Below are positions 17,889 through 27,427 of a DNA stretch of 64,000 nucleotides, piece by piece (positions within the stretch are counted from its first letter, which is position 1; the number at the start of each line of letters is the position of its first letter). The position numbers and the translations under genes were made by a program. The notes under the pieces were generated by a model that had not been told where the DNA came from, did not search any database, and saw only the letters and a list, made by a program, of their open reading frames with translations. Source of the stretch: Draconibacterium halophilum (GTDB taxonomy: Bacteria > Bacteroidota > Bacteroidia > Bacteroidales > Prolixibacteraceae); NCBI RefSeq assembly GCF_010448835.1, contig NZ_CP048409.1, positions 3,885,501 through 3,949,500 on the forward strand. The letters run 5' to 3'.

Positions 17889-19127
17889 ATGGGTTTAAAA
17901 ATAATTTTCCGGGGGAAAGTCTTATTAGCAATCATTATCTTCACCACAATTTCCTGTACCGGAATTATTTATACCTCAATAAAAAATTTACAGCCCGACA
18001 ACAAACACCTTTTATTACTGGAGCTCTCGAAAAACATTGATCTTGAGATATCGCACAGTAGAATATTTTTAGATGACTATTTTTTGTTTAATGACACCCT
18101 AAAAAGAACGGCTATTTTAAGTTCTTTTACAAACACCCAAAAATACATCACTTCGCTCGACTCCCTTGTGGAGGCAAAATACAAAGACAACCGCGAACTC
18201 GAACTCCGGAAATCACTTGAATCCGTTACGAATCAGGTTGAAGAATTACAGCATAAGACAGCAGTAGCACTGCAAAAAAATGCGCAAACTTTTGATCCGG
18301 CTATCCTAACTAATTATCGCAGTTTCCAGATTGCCTATCAAGATTTACAACAAACAATTGATGATTATATTCTAAATGAAAATTTTAGGTTCAATCAAAA
18401 AGTATTTACACTCGTTCTTCTTACTTTTTTTCTGTTATTAGTATCTATCTTTTTAATTTACAGGATAATCAGTTCATACAATGCTATTGAAAAACAACAA
18501 GCAATCAGATCTCTTGAAGTAGAACTTAAAGAACGTAAAAGAATAGCGGCAGACTTACATGATGGATTAGGCTCAATTCTATCAAGTATTGCGCTTTATA
18601 TTAAATTAATTGAAAAAGATTGCACAAATAAAACTGAAAATAAAAATCTGATTCAGATAAAGGAACTATCGGGAATAGCTTTAGAAAACCTGGAAGCCAC
18701 AATAAACAATCTAAATCCATCAATTTTAAACAAATACGGACTAATAAAATCGCTGGAAATAATATGCGATAGAATAAATGATGTTGGGGAAGTTACATGC
18801 ACCGTTAACTCAACCAATTTGGAAATGAAATTAGACCCAAATATGGAACTAAACATGTATCGTATTTGTAATGAGCTAATAAATAACACACTCAAGCACG
18901 CTGGCGCATCAAAACTATACATCGACATTCAACAAGTTAAAAAGACAGTAATTATTTTGTATCGTGATAATGGGAAAGGATTTAATCCTGAGCTTATTTA
19001 TACATCTGACGAAGAGAAAATGGGATTACGAAATATAATCAACAGAATGAAGTCGTTTGGTGGTAAATATGAGATTAATAGCGCAACGGGAAAGGGAGTG
19101 GAAATTATGCTGAGGTTCAATTTATAA
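17889..19127 (+). CDS. Membrane sensor histidine kinase (NarL/DesK-like, HisKA_3)
   Basis: 412-aa sensor kinase. One membrane helix lies at about 8-27 and a second at about 175-193, bracketing a roughly 150-residue extracytoplasmic helical sensor region of unknown ligand. The HisKA_3 box ERKRIAADLHDGLGSILSSI carries the phospho-acceptor His (about 224). The HATPase domain follows, with NELINNTLKHAGA (N box) and DNGKGF plus GLRNIINRMKSFGG (G boxes). The response regulator starts 9 bp downstream. A lone position right after the V-ATPase terminator does not show what it regulates. Confidence 0.92.
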   Translation: MGLKIIFRGKVLLAIIIFTTISCTGIIYTSIKNLQPDNKHLLLLELSKNIDLEISHSRIFLDDYFLFNDTLKRTAILSSFTNTQKYITSLDSLVEAKYKDNRELELRKSLESVTNQVEELQHKTAVALQKNAQTFDPAILTNYRSFQIAYQDLQQTIDDYILNENFRFNQKVFTLVLLTFFLLLVSIFLIYRIISSYNAIEKQQAIRSLEVELKERKRIAADLHDGLGSILSSIALYIKLIEKDCTNKTENKNLIQIKELSGIALENLEATINNLNPSILNKYGLIKSLEIICDRINDVGEVTCTVNSTNLEMKLDPNMELNMYRICNELINNTLKHAGASKLYIDIQQVKKTVIILYRDNGKGFNPELIYTSDEEKMGLRNIINRMKSFGGKYEINSATGKGVEIMLRFNL

Positions 19128-19136
19128 CGCACTATC

Positions 19137-19790
19137 ATGGAAAAAACAACTATTACTATTGTTGACGACCATAAAATTTTCAGAGATGGGTTGATACTAC
19201 TATTACGCAATTTCGACTTCGTATCAGTTGTAGGACAGGCAGCAAATGGTCAGGAATTTTTGGGACTTATTGAAAATGAAGCACCAGACATAGTTTTTAT
19301 GGATATTAATATGCCAAAAATGAACGGTATTGAAGCAACCAAACAAGCACTGCAAAAGTATCCTGATATAAAAGTAATTGCATTGACTTCTTTTGCCGAT
19401 GATGAATACATTGAGCAAATGATATCAGCCGGAGTAGAAGGTTACATGCTAAAACGCTCGAACATTGAAGATTTTGAAAAAGCCATAAAAAAAGTTGCTG
19501 ATGGAGGAAGCTATTTCTCCTCGGAAATCATAAAAGTAATCTCTCGCAATTTATACAAAGACAAAGAACGAAAGTTGGGCGAACAGCTATTATCCAATCT
19601 CACTTCGCGCGAAAAAGAAATCTTAAATCTAATTTGCAAAGGACTTAACAATGAGCAAATTGCAGAATTAATAAATTTGAGCCCTAAAACAGTAGAGAAA
19701 CATAAAAGTAACCTCTTCCAAAAAACAGCGACTTTCAACACGGTTAACCTGGTTATTTATGCTTTCAAAAACCAACTTATTTCGCTCTAA
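19137..19790 (+). CDS. Response regulator, NarL/LuxR type
   Basis: 217-aa DNA-binding response regulator, the partner of the preceding kinase. The receiver domain (about 1-120) has the acidic pocket IVDDHKIFRDG, the phospho-acceptor Asp in IVFMDINMPKMNG (about 55), the Thr/Ser switch in VIALTSFADD and the Lys in MLKRSNIEDF. The C-terminal LuxR HTH (about 150-215) shows LTSREKEILNLICKGLNNEQ and LSPKTVEKHKSNLFQK. Target genes are not evident; the next gene, aceE, starts 320 bp downstream and is a possible but unproven target. Confidence 0.94.
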   Translation: MEKTTITIVDDHKIFRDGLILLLRNFDFVSVVGQAANGQEFLGLIENEAPDIVFMDINMPKMNGIEATKQALQKYPDIKVIALTSFADDEYIEQMISAGVEGYMLKRSNIEDFEKAIKKVADGGSYFSSEIIKVISRNLYKDKERKLGEQLLSNLTSREKEILNLICKGLNNEQIAELINLSPKTVEKHKSNLFQKTATFNTVNLVIYAFKNQLISL

Positions 19791-20109
19791 TTAAAAGACA
19801 CGAGCCCAATAAAAAATCACACATAACACGCTGATCGAAAGAGCTCCAATTTTTCAACACTTCTATCAAATCTTACCGCCCAATCAAATGTGGCAATCTC
19901 AGTTTATCACACTTATGGAGCGCCTTTTTATGGGGAGAATCTTCCTCATCTGTCGCTTGTTTTCCCCAGCAAAACAATCACAAATCAGGCGGTTAAAAAC
20001 ATATTATCTGCAGTAAGCCGTGTTTACAGCTTAATGCAATGGTATTAAACCTTGTGCGCATATTATGGAATGGCTGTTGCGATTAATTGTGTAGCATAAA
20101 AATTGGCTT
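19791..20109. other. Gap before the pyruvate dehydrogenase genes
   Basis: 319 bp. I see no supported gene, hairpin or repeat. It should hold the aceE promoter, but no clear TAnnTTTG element close to the start stands out. Confidence 0.4.
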
Positions 20110-22779
20110 ATGACTACAAAAAATACGAACAAAATAAGAGCATTTGAAAATCAGGAATGGCTCGATTCATTAGAATACCTTATCAAAAATGATGATGATG
20201 AACGCGTTACAGAGATTCTTGATATTCTACGAAAGCATGCTTTGGAAAAAGGAATTACAAAAGCACTAAAACTAACAACACCGTATATTAACTCAATCCC
20301 GAAATCAGAAGAAACTGACTACCCTGGAGATAGAGATCTGGAGCGAAAAATAAAAAGCATCATTCGCTGGAATGCCATGGCTATGGTGGTTCAGGCCAAT
20401 AAAAAAAACGATGGAATTGGCGGTCATATATCAACTTACGCATCGGCAGCCACCCTTTACGAAGTAGCATTTAATCATTTTTTCAGAGGTGGCGATAACG
20501 GAGATCCTGCCGACCTTATTTATTTTCAGGGACATGCCTCGCCGGGAATTTATGCGCGTTCATTTCTTGAAGGGCGTTTTTCGGAAAAAATGCTCGAAAA
20601 CTTTAGAAAAGAACTAAAACCCGATGGCGGTTTGTCATCCTATCCGCACCCGCGATTGATGAAAGATTACTGGCAATTCCCAACCGTTTCGATGGGTCTT
20701 GGGCCTATTATGGCGATTTATCAGGCTCGTTTTAATAAATATCTACAAGATAAAGGATTGCTGGACAATGAAGGACAAAAAGTTTGGGCATTTCTTGGCG
20801 ATGGAGAAATGGATGAACCCGAATCGCTTGGTGCACTAACGCTAGCTTCGCGTGAAGAATTGGACAATTTAATTTTTGTTGTTAATTGCAATTTGCAACG
20901 GCTTGATGGTCCCGTTCGTGGAAATAGTTCAGTGATTGAAGAACTTGAAGGGGCATTTAGCGGTGCCGGCTGGAACGTTATAAAGGTAACACAGGGTTCG
21001 AAATGGGATGCACTGCTTCAAAAAGATAAAACAGGAATATTAAAAAAACGTTTGGGAGAACTTGTCGACGGTGAACGGCAGAAGTATTCGATTTCCAAAG
21101 GCGATTACATCCGGGAAGAATTCTTTGGGAAATACGACGAACTTCGGGAAATGGTAAAGGAAATGAGCGACAAGGAACTTGAAAAACTCAACCGTGGAGG
21201 CCATGATCCTCAAAAAGTTTACAATGCCTTTAAAAGAGCCCAGGAGACCCAAAATGCTCCAACAGTAATTCTCGCCTCCACCATAAAAGGTTACGGACTT
21301 GGCGAAGCCGGCGAAGGACGCAATATCACACACCAGCAGAAGAAATTAAACGAAGAAGAATTGATGCTTTTCCGCGATCGTTTTAATATCCCAATTTCTG
21401 ACGACGAAGTTGCTAAAGCACCGTTTTACAAACCTGATGACGAAAGTCCCGAGATGAAATATTTGCTTCAACAGCGAAAGCAACTAGGTGGCTTTCTCCC
21501 CAAAAGAAGGACTGAAACGCCAGACATTTCACTGCCGGAGAATAAAGTTTTTGACGAATTTTTCAAAGGCTCGGGCAAACGAGAAGTGGCTACAACCATG
21601 GTTGCTGTGCAATTAATCAGCAAAATGTTAAAAGATAAAAATCTTGAAAAGCTAGTAGTACCAATTGTCCCCGACGAATCGCGTACTTTTGGAATGGATT
21701 CATTATTTCGGCAGGTGGGAATTTATGCCCATAAAGGACAACTTTACGAACCGGTTGACCGGGATAACTTTTTATATTACAAAGAAGCAAAAGATGGTGC
21801 TATTCTCGAAGAAGGAATTACTGAAGCCGGTGCCATTTCGTCGTTTATTGCCGCGGGAACTGCTTATTCTACACATCAAATAAACTGCATTCCTTTCTAT
21901 ATTTTTTATTCGATGTTTGGATTTCAGCGAGTTGGCGATTTTATTTGGGCTGCTGCCGATGCCCGCGCCAAAGGTTTCTTGCTAGGAGGTACAGCGGGTC
22001 GTACAACATTGGCTGGTGAAGGATTGCAACACCAGGACGGTCAAAGTCATATTCAGGCACTTTCTATTCCCGGACTTCGTGCATACGATCCGGCTTTCGC
22101 CTACGAAATAGCCGTAATCATCCGCGATGGTATTAATAGAATGTACAAAAAGGGAGAAGAAATATTCTACTACCTAACCATCATGAATGAGAAGTACAAA
22201 ATGCCTGCTATGCCTGCAGGAAAAGACGTTGAAAAAGGAATAATAAACGGTTTATATAAATACCGCCGAAGTACAAAAAACAAACATAATTTGCATTTGC
22301 TCGGAAGCGGATCTATTCTTAACGAAGCTTTAAAAGCCCGCGATTTGCTAAAAAAAGACTTCGATATATACCCCGAAGTATGGAGTGTAACAAGCTACAA
22401 ACAATTGTACGACGATGCTACCGAAACACAGCGTAACAATCGAATTTCGGGAGAGAATAAAAAATCGTGGATACAAGAAAGCGTGGGTACAAAACCCGGG
22501 ATATTTGTTGCTGCAAGCGACTATTTAAAGGCGCTTCCGTTATCGGTATCGAAATGGTTTCCGGGTAGTTTTACAGCACTTGGCACCGATGGTTTTGGAT
22601 TAAGCGAGAACCGTGAAGAGTTACGAAATCACTTCGAAACCGATGCTAAGCATATTGCCTGGGCTGCATTGGTTAGCTTGCACGACGCCGGTAAATTTTC
22701 TGACAAAAAATTACAGGCTGCCCGTAAGAAATTGGAAATACTAAGCGATAAATCCTCGGCAAAAACTCACGGGCAATAA
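20110..22779 (+). CDS. aceE: Pyruvate dehydrogenase E1 component, homodimeric type
   Basis: 889-aa thiamine diphosphate enzyme that decarboxylates pyruvate and passes the acetyl group to the lipoyl arm of E2. The length and single-chain form match the AceE (not alpha/beta) type. Recognisable segments are GGHISTYASAATLYEVAFNH, YFQGHASPGIYARSFLEGR, and the ThDP-binding GDGEMDEPESLGALTLASRE followed by NLIFVVNCNLQRLDGPVRGN. HQDGQSHIQALSIPGLRAYD lies in the C-terminal half. E2 starts 41 bp downstream. It is a full-length copy without obvious defects. Confidence 0.97.
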   Translation: MTTKNTNKIRAFENQEWLDSLEYLIKNDDDERVTEILDILRKHALEKGITKALKLTTPYINSIPKSEETDYPGDRDLERKIKSIIRWNAMAMVVQANKKNDGIGGHISTYASAATLYEVAFNHFFRGGDNGDPADLIYFQGHASPGIYARSFLEGRFSEKMLENFRKELKPDGGLSSYPHPRLMKDYWQFPTVSMGLGPIMAIYQARFNKYLQDKGLLDNEGQKVWAFLGDGEMDEPESLGALTLASREELDNLIFVVNCNLQRLDGPVRGNSSVIEELEGAFSGAGWNVIKVTQGSKWDALLQKDKTGILKKRLGELVDGERQKYSISKGDYIREEFFGKYDELREMVKEMSDKELEKLNRGGHDPQKVYNAFKRAQETQNAPTVILASTIKGYGLGEAGEGRNITHQQKKLNEEELMLFRDRFNIPISDDEVAKAPFYKPDDESPEMKYLLQQRKQLGGFLPKRRTETPDISLPENKVFDEFFKGSGKREVATTMVAVQLISKMLKDKNLEKLVVPIVPDESRTFGMDSLFRQVGIYAHKGQLYEPVDRDNFLYYKEAKDGAILEEGITEAGAISSFIAAGTAYSTHQINCIPFYIFYSMFGFQRVGDFIWAAADARAKGFLLGGTAGRTTLAGEGLQHQDGQSHIQALSIPGLRAYDPAFAYEIAVIIRDGINRMYKKGEEIFYYLTIMNEKYKMPAMPAGKDVEKGIINGLYKYRRSTKNKHNLHLLGSGSILNEALKARDLLKKDFDIYPEVWSVTSYKQLYDDATETQRNNRISGENKKSWIQESVGTKPGIFVAASDYLKALPLSVSKWFPGSFTALGTDGFGLSENREELRNHFETDAKHIAWAALVSLHDAGKFSDKKLQAARKKLEILSDKSSAKTHGQ

Positions 22780-22820
22780 AATTAGGAAAACTCAAAGTCT
22801 GAATTCAAAACAGTTGTAAC

Positions 22821-24098
22821 ATGAAAAAAGAAATAAAAATACCGGAAATTGCAGAGAATATTGAAACAGCGGTTGTGGCAGGAATATTGGTTTCTGAAGG
22901 CGACGAGGTAAACGAAGATCAGTCGTTGGTGGAATTGGAAACTGATAAAGCAACAACCGATCTGCCCGCTCCCGTTGCAGGCATAATCGATGAAATAAAG
23001 GTAAAAGAAGGCGACGAAGTGAAAGTGGATCAGGTTATCATGATCATTGAAACAAAGTCCGACAAAAAAGAGAAAGACAAAGAAGAAGAAGAGGAAACAA
23101 AAGATAAGAAAGAAACAAAAGAGACAGAAAGCGATACTTCCGAAACCAACGAAGACGTGGACGAAGAGCAAGAAAGTGAATCTGAAGAAGAATCAGATGA
23201 CAATAAAAAAGATTTAAGCGATATACCTGCATCACCCTCGGTTCGCCGGCTTGCACGTGAGCTCGATCTGGATCTTACAAAAATAACCGGAACAGGGCCG
23301 GGAAAACGGATTACAGCTGAGGATGTAAAATCAGCTAACGAAACGGAAGGCAAAACAGAAAAGAAACAGACTGTTGAATTACCCGATTTTTCAAAGTGGG
23401 GAAACACAAGTAATGAGGACATGACTACGATCCGGAAAATCACAGCAAAAAATGTGAGCCAATCGTGGAGCACCGTCCCACATGTTACACAATTCGATGA
23501 AGCTGATATTACCGATATCGAGATGTTCAGAAAAGAAAATTCTTCGAAATTTGAAAAACAGGGGAAAAAGCTAACACTAACAGCTATTTTACTAAAAATA
23601 GCTGGCTTTGCCTTGCAAAAATTTCCGAGATTTAATGCCAGCCTCGATACGGAAAACGACAAAATTATATACAAGCATTATTTTAACATTGGTATTGCAG
23701 CGGACACACCACAGGGATTGCTCGTCCCGGTTGTTCAGGATGTGAACCAAAAATCGCTGTTGCAACTTGCAGGCGAAATTGGCGAACTGGCCGAAAAAGC
23801 ACGCGAGAAAAAACTGGGACCCGAGGAAATGCAGGGAGGAAATTTTACCATTTCGAATTTGGGAGGTATTGGCGGCACTAACTTTACTCCTATTGTACTA
23901 CCTCCACAAGTGGCTATTCTTGGTGTTTCAAGCGCCTCATTCAAACCTGTTTATTTTGATGAACATCAGCCAAAAAAACGATTAATCCTGCCTCTTTCAC
24001 TGTCTTATGACCATCGGGTTATTGATGGAGCGGATGGCGCACGCTTCTTGCGATGGATATGCGAAGTGCTGGAAAATCCGTATAACATTTTACAATAA
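22821..24098 (+). CDS. aceF: Pyruvate dehydrogenase E2, dihydrolipoamide acetyltransferase
   Basis: 425-aa core enzyme that moves the acetyl group to CoA. It has one lipoyl domain (about 1-75) with the lipoylated Lys in ELETDKATTDLPAP (about 42). A peripheral-subunit-binding domain follows (SPSVRRLARELDLDLTKITG, about 135), then the catalytic domain, with SLSYDHRVIDGADGARF holding the active-site His/Asp. Between lipoyl and binding domains lies a linker of about 55 residues made almost only of Glu, Asp, Lys, Ser and Thr, instead of the usual Ala/Pro-rich linker. It sits between E1 and E3 in a compact operon. Confidence 0.95.
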   Translation: MKKEIKIPEIAENIETAVVAGILVSEGDEVNEDQSLVELETDKATTDLPAPVAGIIDEIKVKEGDEVKVDQVIMIIETKSDKKEKDKEEEEETKDKKETKETESDTSETNEDVDEEQESESEEESDDNKKDLSDIPASPSVRRLARELDLDLTKITGTGPGKRITAEDVKSANETEGKTEKKQTVELPDFSKWGNTSNEDMTTIRKITAKNVSQSWSTVPHVTQFDEADITDIEMFRKENSSKFEKQGKKLTLTAILLKIAGFALQKFPRFNASLDTENDKIIYKHYFNIGIAADTPQGLLVPVVQDVNQKSLLQLAGEIGELAEKAREKKLGPEEMQGGNFTISNLGGIGGTNFTPIVLPPQVAILGVSSASFKPVYFDEHQPKKRLILPLSLSYDHRVIDGADGARFLRWICEVLENPYNILQ

Positions 24099-24110
24099 AG
24101 CAGAAAAAAC

Positions 24111-25541
24111 ATGAGCAAAACAGAAAAACATCAATTGGTAATTATCGGAGCCGGGCCGGGTGGATATCGTGCGGCGTTTATGGCTGCCGACCTCGGGCTT
24201 AAAGTTACACTTATCGATCCCGAAATTAATCCTGGCGGAGTGTGCCTGTATCGCGGATGTATACCTACAAAGGCATTGTTACATCTTGCCAAAATAAAGG
24301 CAGATGCTGAAAGTGCCGGAGATATGGGAATTCATTTTGATAAAGTACATATAAAGATTGACAAAATAAGAGAATGGAAAAACGAAGTGGTAAAAAAACT
24401 CACCTCAGGATTGGGACAATTGGTAAAAGCACGAAAAATTAACTACATCCGCGGGAAAGCAAAATTTCTGGACGATAATCGTATTGAAATTACAGACGAT
24501 GATTCAAATAAAAAACAGATTATTTTCGAAAATGCCATTATTTCAACGGGGGCAAGTCCGGTAACTTTACCCAACATCAACACCAGTGATTCACGCATTA
24601 TGCATTCAGCAGAATCTCTAAATCTGGAAGATATGCCCAACAAGCTCCTGGTAATCGGTGGGAGTTATATCGGCCTCGAAATGTCGAGTATTTACCATGC
24701 CTTGGGCTCGCAGGTTACTTTGGTTGAGCTTACCAAGGATTTGATGCCGGGAACAGACAGCGACCTGGTTAAAGAATACAAAAAAGCCAGCAAGCATACA
24801 TTTCAGCAATTACTGCTCCAAACCAAAGTAAAAAATATCAAGGCAAAAAAGGATAGTCTTGAAGTTGAAATGGAAAATGAGCAGGGAGAGAACGACAAAA
24901 AGACTTTTGATAAAATACTTGTTGCCATAGGCCAGAAGCCAAATACGACAGAAATTGGTCTTGAAAACACCGGAATAAAAACAAACGAAAAGGGGTTTAT
25001 TCAGGTAAACGAAAAACAACAAACTGCACAAAAAAATATTTATGCGATAGGCGATGTAACAGGGCCTCCTCTGCTGGCACATAAAGCGAGCTACGAAGGA
25101 AAAGTAGCTGCTGAAGTAATTTCCGGCAAAAAAGCTGTAAATGACGCCAAGGCTCTACCCTCTGTAATCTATACAGAGCCGGAAATAGCCACCTGCGGAC
25201 TTACCGAAAAGGAAGCAAAAGATAAAGGGATCTCCTTTAAAGTGGAGAAATTCAACTGGTCAGCCTCAGGGCGGGCAGTTGCTATGAATGCTGAAAAAGG
25301 ATTTACAAAATTGCTGATTGATTCCAACAACGGGCGCATTTTAGGTGCGGGAATTGTTGGTAAAAACGCCGGCGATTTAATTGCCGAGCTTGTATTGGCT
25401 ATCGAGATGGGGGCAACAGCCGAAGATTTAGCGCTTACAATTCATCCGCATCCAACGCTTTCAGAAACCATTATGGAAGCCGCCGAAATGTTCTACGGAA
25501 CTCCGGCTCATACATTTGTAAAATCAAAACAACAAAAATAA
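24111..25541 (+). CDS. lpdA: Dihydrolipoyl dehydrogenase (E3)
   Basis: 476-aa flavoprotein that reoxidises the dihydrolipoyl arm of E2 with NAD+. The FAD-binding motif IIGAGPGGYRAAFMAADLGL starts near residue 11. The redox disulfide is in GGVCLYRGCIPTK (about 44-49). The NAD motif is VIGGSYIGLEMSSIYHALGS. The second FAD motif is YAIGDVTGPPLLAHKA. HPHPTLSETIMEAAE near the C-terminus holds the active-site His. It starts 12 bp after E2, so it is dedicated to this pyruvate dehydrogenase complex. Confidence 0.97.
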   Translation: MSKTEKHQLVIIGAGPGGYRAAFMAADLGLKVTLIDPEINPGGVCLYRGCIPTKALLHLAKIKADAESAGDMGIHFDKVHIKIDKIREWKNEVVKKLTSGLGQLVKARKINYIRGKAKFLDDNRIEITDDDSNKKQIIFENAIISTGASPVTLPNINTSDSRIMHSAESLNLEDMPNKLLVIGGSYIGLEMSSIYHALGSQVTLVELTKDLMPGTDSDLVKEYKKASKHTFQQLLLQTKVKNIKAKKDSLEVEMENEQGENDKKTFDKILVAIGQKPNTTEIGLENTGIKTNEKGFIQVNEKQQTAQKNIYAIGDVTGPPLLAHKASYEGKVAAEVISGKKAVNDAKALPSVIYTEPEIATCGLTEKEAKDKGISFKVEKFNWSASGRAVAMNAEKGFTKLLIDSNNGRILGAGIVGKNAGDLIAELVLAIEMGATAEDLALTIHPHPTLSETIMEAAEMFYGTPAHTFVKSKQQK

Positions 25542-25640
25542 GATACAATGAAAAAAGCATAATAAAAGTCTTTCTAATAAGCCAGACCAGCATTATGCAA
25601 TTTACATCAGTAACCATTGAAAATAAAAAAATACAAACGA

Positions 25641-26498
25641 ATGAAAACAATTATTTTAAGCGACATTAATAATTCTGCAAAATCAATCATCCCATACGGC
25701 CTGCGGGTGGCCAGGGAACTAGAGTCGGAGGTAGATGTTCTTCATGTTATCGATCCGCGAAGCCACCCGGGAGCATACAGTTCATTATCCGACTCACAAA
25801 GCATCAGTCCCGGAGAAACACTGAGTCATGCAGAAACTATAAAACACGCGAAAAATCGGGCAAGTATTAAATTAGATAAGTTGTTGAGTGCAGAAGGATC
25901 GCGGTTAAATTATCCGCTAAAGATCAACCGGGTTATTGTGGAAAATAGCGTTGAGGACGAACTCGAACAACGTTTAGCGCAAAACCCAGACTGTCTGCTC
26001 ATAGTTAATGCTGAAATGGATCAGGACATGCTTGATACCACTGAAGAGGCTGTGCGCTTAATTAAAAAAACGGGCGTACCATCTTTCATCGTTCCACCGG
26101 GTGAAACCTTTAAGTCAGACATCAGTGCTTTGATGCCTCTGAACCTCGATCAGAATAATTTCACTTCTCTTACAGATCTTAAGTTTTTCTTTGACAAGTT
26201 TAAACTTAATATCGATGCTGTTGGAGTGGTATTAAATGGCGATTATACCACTATGGAACTAAAATCACTTGCCTGGAAAGATACTGTTTCCGACTTTTTC
26301 CTATCGGAAACAAAACTGAATACCAACGTTTTAGAAGGCAAAGATTTTATCGATACCATCAGTAATTATTTTAAACGAAACAACCGACATCTGCTCCTAT
26401 TGATCAACGATAGCGAAAACATAAATTTTTCGGTTGCGCATACCGTTGAATTACTGGATTCAGTTAAAAGCCCGGCTTTGGTTTATTTTCCTAAGTAA
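25641..26498 (+). CDS. Universal stress protein family protein
   Basis: About 285 aa from the ATG at 25641 (MKTIILSDINNSAKSIIPYG); an earlier ATG at 25617 would add a short basic leader. The first half (about 1-145) is UspA-like, from the starting strand with SDINNSA to KKTGVPSFIVPPGETF. The second half is more divergent and ends SVAHTVELLDSVKSPALVYF, again like the last USP strand. It lies 100 bp after lpdA and 43 bp before an SDR gene, all in the same direction. The USP family fits best; no ATP motif GxxG is obvious. Confidence 0.75.
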   Translation: MKTIILSDINNSAKSIIPYGLRVARELESEVDVLHVIDPRSHPGAYSSLSDSQSISPGETLSHAETIKHAKNRASIKLDKLLSAEGSRLNYPLKINRVIVENSVEDELEQRLAQNPDCLLIVNAEMDQDMLDTTEEAVRLIKKTGVPSFIVPPGETFKSDISALMPLNLDQNNFTSLTDLKFFFDKFKLNIDAVGVVLNGDYTTMELKSLAWKDTVSDFFLSETKLNTNVLEGKDFIDTISNYFKRNNRHLLLLINDSENINFSVAHTVELLDSVKSPALVYFPK

Positions 26499-26541
26499 AA
26501 ATCATTATTCAAACTTGCACTTGCATTAAAAACGAAAACAT

Positions 26542-27249
26542 ATGAAAATATTGATTACCGGAACCAGTTCTGGATTGGGCTTTGGATTGGCCAAATATTA
26601 TTTAATACAAAATCATACCGTTTATGGCATCAGCCGGCGTTCGAATACCGAATTGAATAGTTTCGATAACTTCGCCTTCCTGTCACAAGACATTTCTGAT
26701 TTTGATGATTTAAGAAATAACCTTGCTGAGTTTTTAAGGGAGACAGATAAGTTTGATCTTGTGATCTTAAATGCAGGAATGCTGAATGACATTAAAGACA
26801 TGAAAGAAACCAGCCTGGAAGAAATTAAAAAAGTGATGGATGTAAATGTCTGGTCGAATAAGATCATTATTGACACCCTTTTTACTGAATTGGAAGATAT
26901 CAGCCGGATAGTCGCCATTTCGTCCGGGGCATCGGTAAGCGGTGCACGGGGATGGAATGCCTATTCCCTTTCGAAAGCCACTTTAAATATGCTGATAAGT
27001 TTGTACGCGAATGAACAACCACAAACGCATTTTTGTGCACTGGCTCCCGGTCTTATCGACACAGGCATGCAGGAATACCTTTCGGGCTTGCACGATACAA
27101 TGGATTTTCCAACAGTAGAACGCCTGAAAAAAGCGCGTTCGTCGGGCGAAATGCCTACAATTGAGGAAGCCGCAAAAACCAATGCGGAAGCCATTGAAAA
27201 ATTAAAAAGTTACGATACTGGTTCTTTTGTTGATGTTAGAAAAATTTGA
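26542..27249 (+). CDS. Short-chain dehydrogenase/reductase (SDR)
   Basis: 235-aa cytosolic NAD(P)-dependent oxidoreductase. The cofactor motif is LITGTSSGLGFGLAKYY (TGxxxGxG type, about 5-21), followed by LNAGM in place of NNAG. The catalytic Ser lies in VAISSGASVSG, and the Tyr-x3-Lys pair is YSLSK (about 154-158). The motif ALAPGLIDTGMQEYL is the usual substrate-side segment. The substrate cannot be predicted. It follows a USP gene by 43 bp and is closed by a strong hairpin terminator at 27375-27405. Confidence 0.92.
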   Translation: MKILITGTSSGLGFGLAKYYLIQNHTVYGISRRSNTELNSFDNFAFLSQDISDFDDLRNNLAEFLRETDKFDLVILNAGMLNDIKDMKETSLEEIKKVMDVNVWSNKIIIDTLFTELEDISRIVAISSGASVSGARGWNAYSLSKATLNMLISLYANEQPQTHFCALAPGLIDTGMQEYLSGLHDTMDFPTVERLKKARSSGEMPTIEEAAKTNAEAIEKLKSYDTGSFVDVRKI

Positions 27250-27374
27250 GCATTTTCTCTTTTTGATAAATTGATAAAAACTACTGTCGCAATCCTTAAC
27301 AATTAAGCTATCAATTGCTGTAAACGACAAAATATTCTGGAATATAAAAGCAATGTATCTGTATTAAAAACAAA

Positions 27375-27405
27375 AAAAGCTGCTCTTTAAAAAAGAACAG
27401 CTTTT
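27375..27405. terminator. Bidirectional intrinsic terminator
   Basis: Inverted repeat of AAAAGCTGcTCTTT (27375-27388) with AAAGAaCAGCTTTT (27392-27405), one mismatch, small A-loop. A-run on the left and T-run on the right let it serve both the plus-strand SDR gene and the minus-strand OmpA gene that converge here. Confidence 0.75.
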
Positions 27406-27427
27406 CGATGATTGGTATTACTTTTTA

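Noticed and set aside
23030..23674. 214-codon frame antisense to the E2 gene
   Set aside because: Shadow of the Glu/Lys-rich linker, giving a Ser/Phe/Leu-rich antisense reading.
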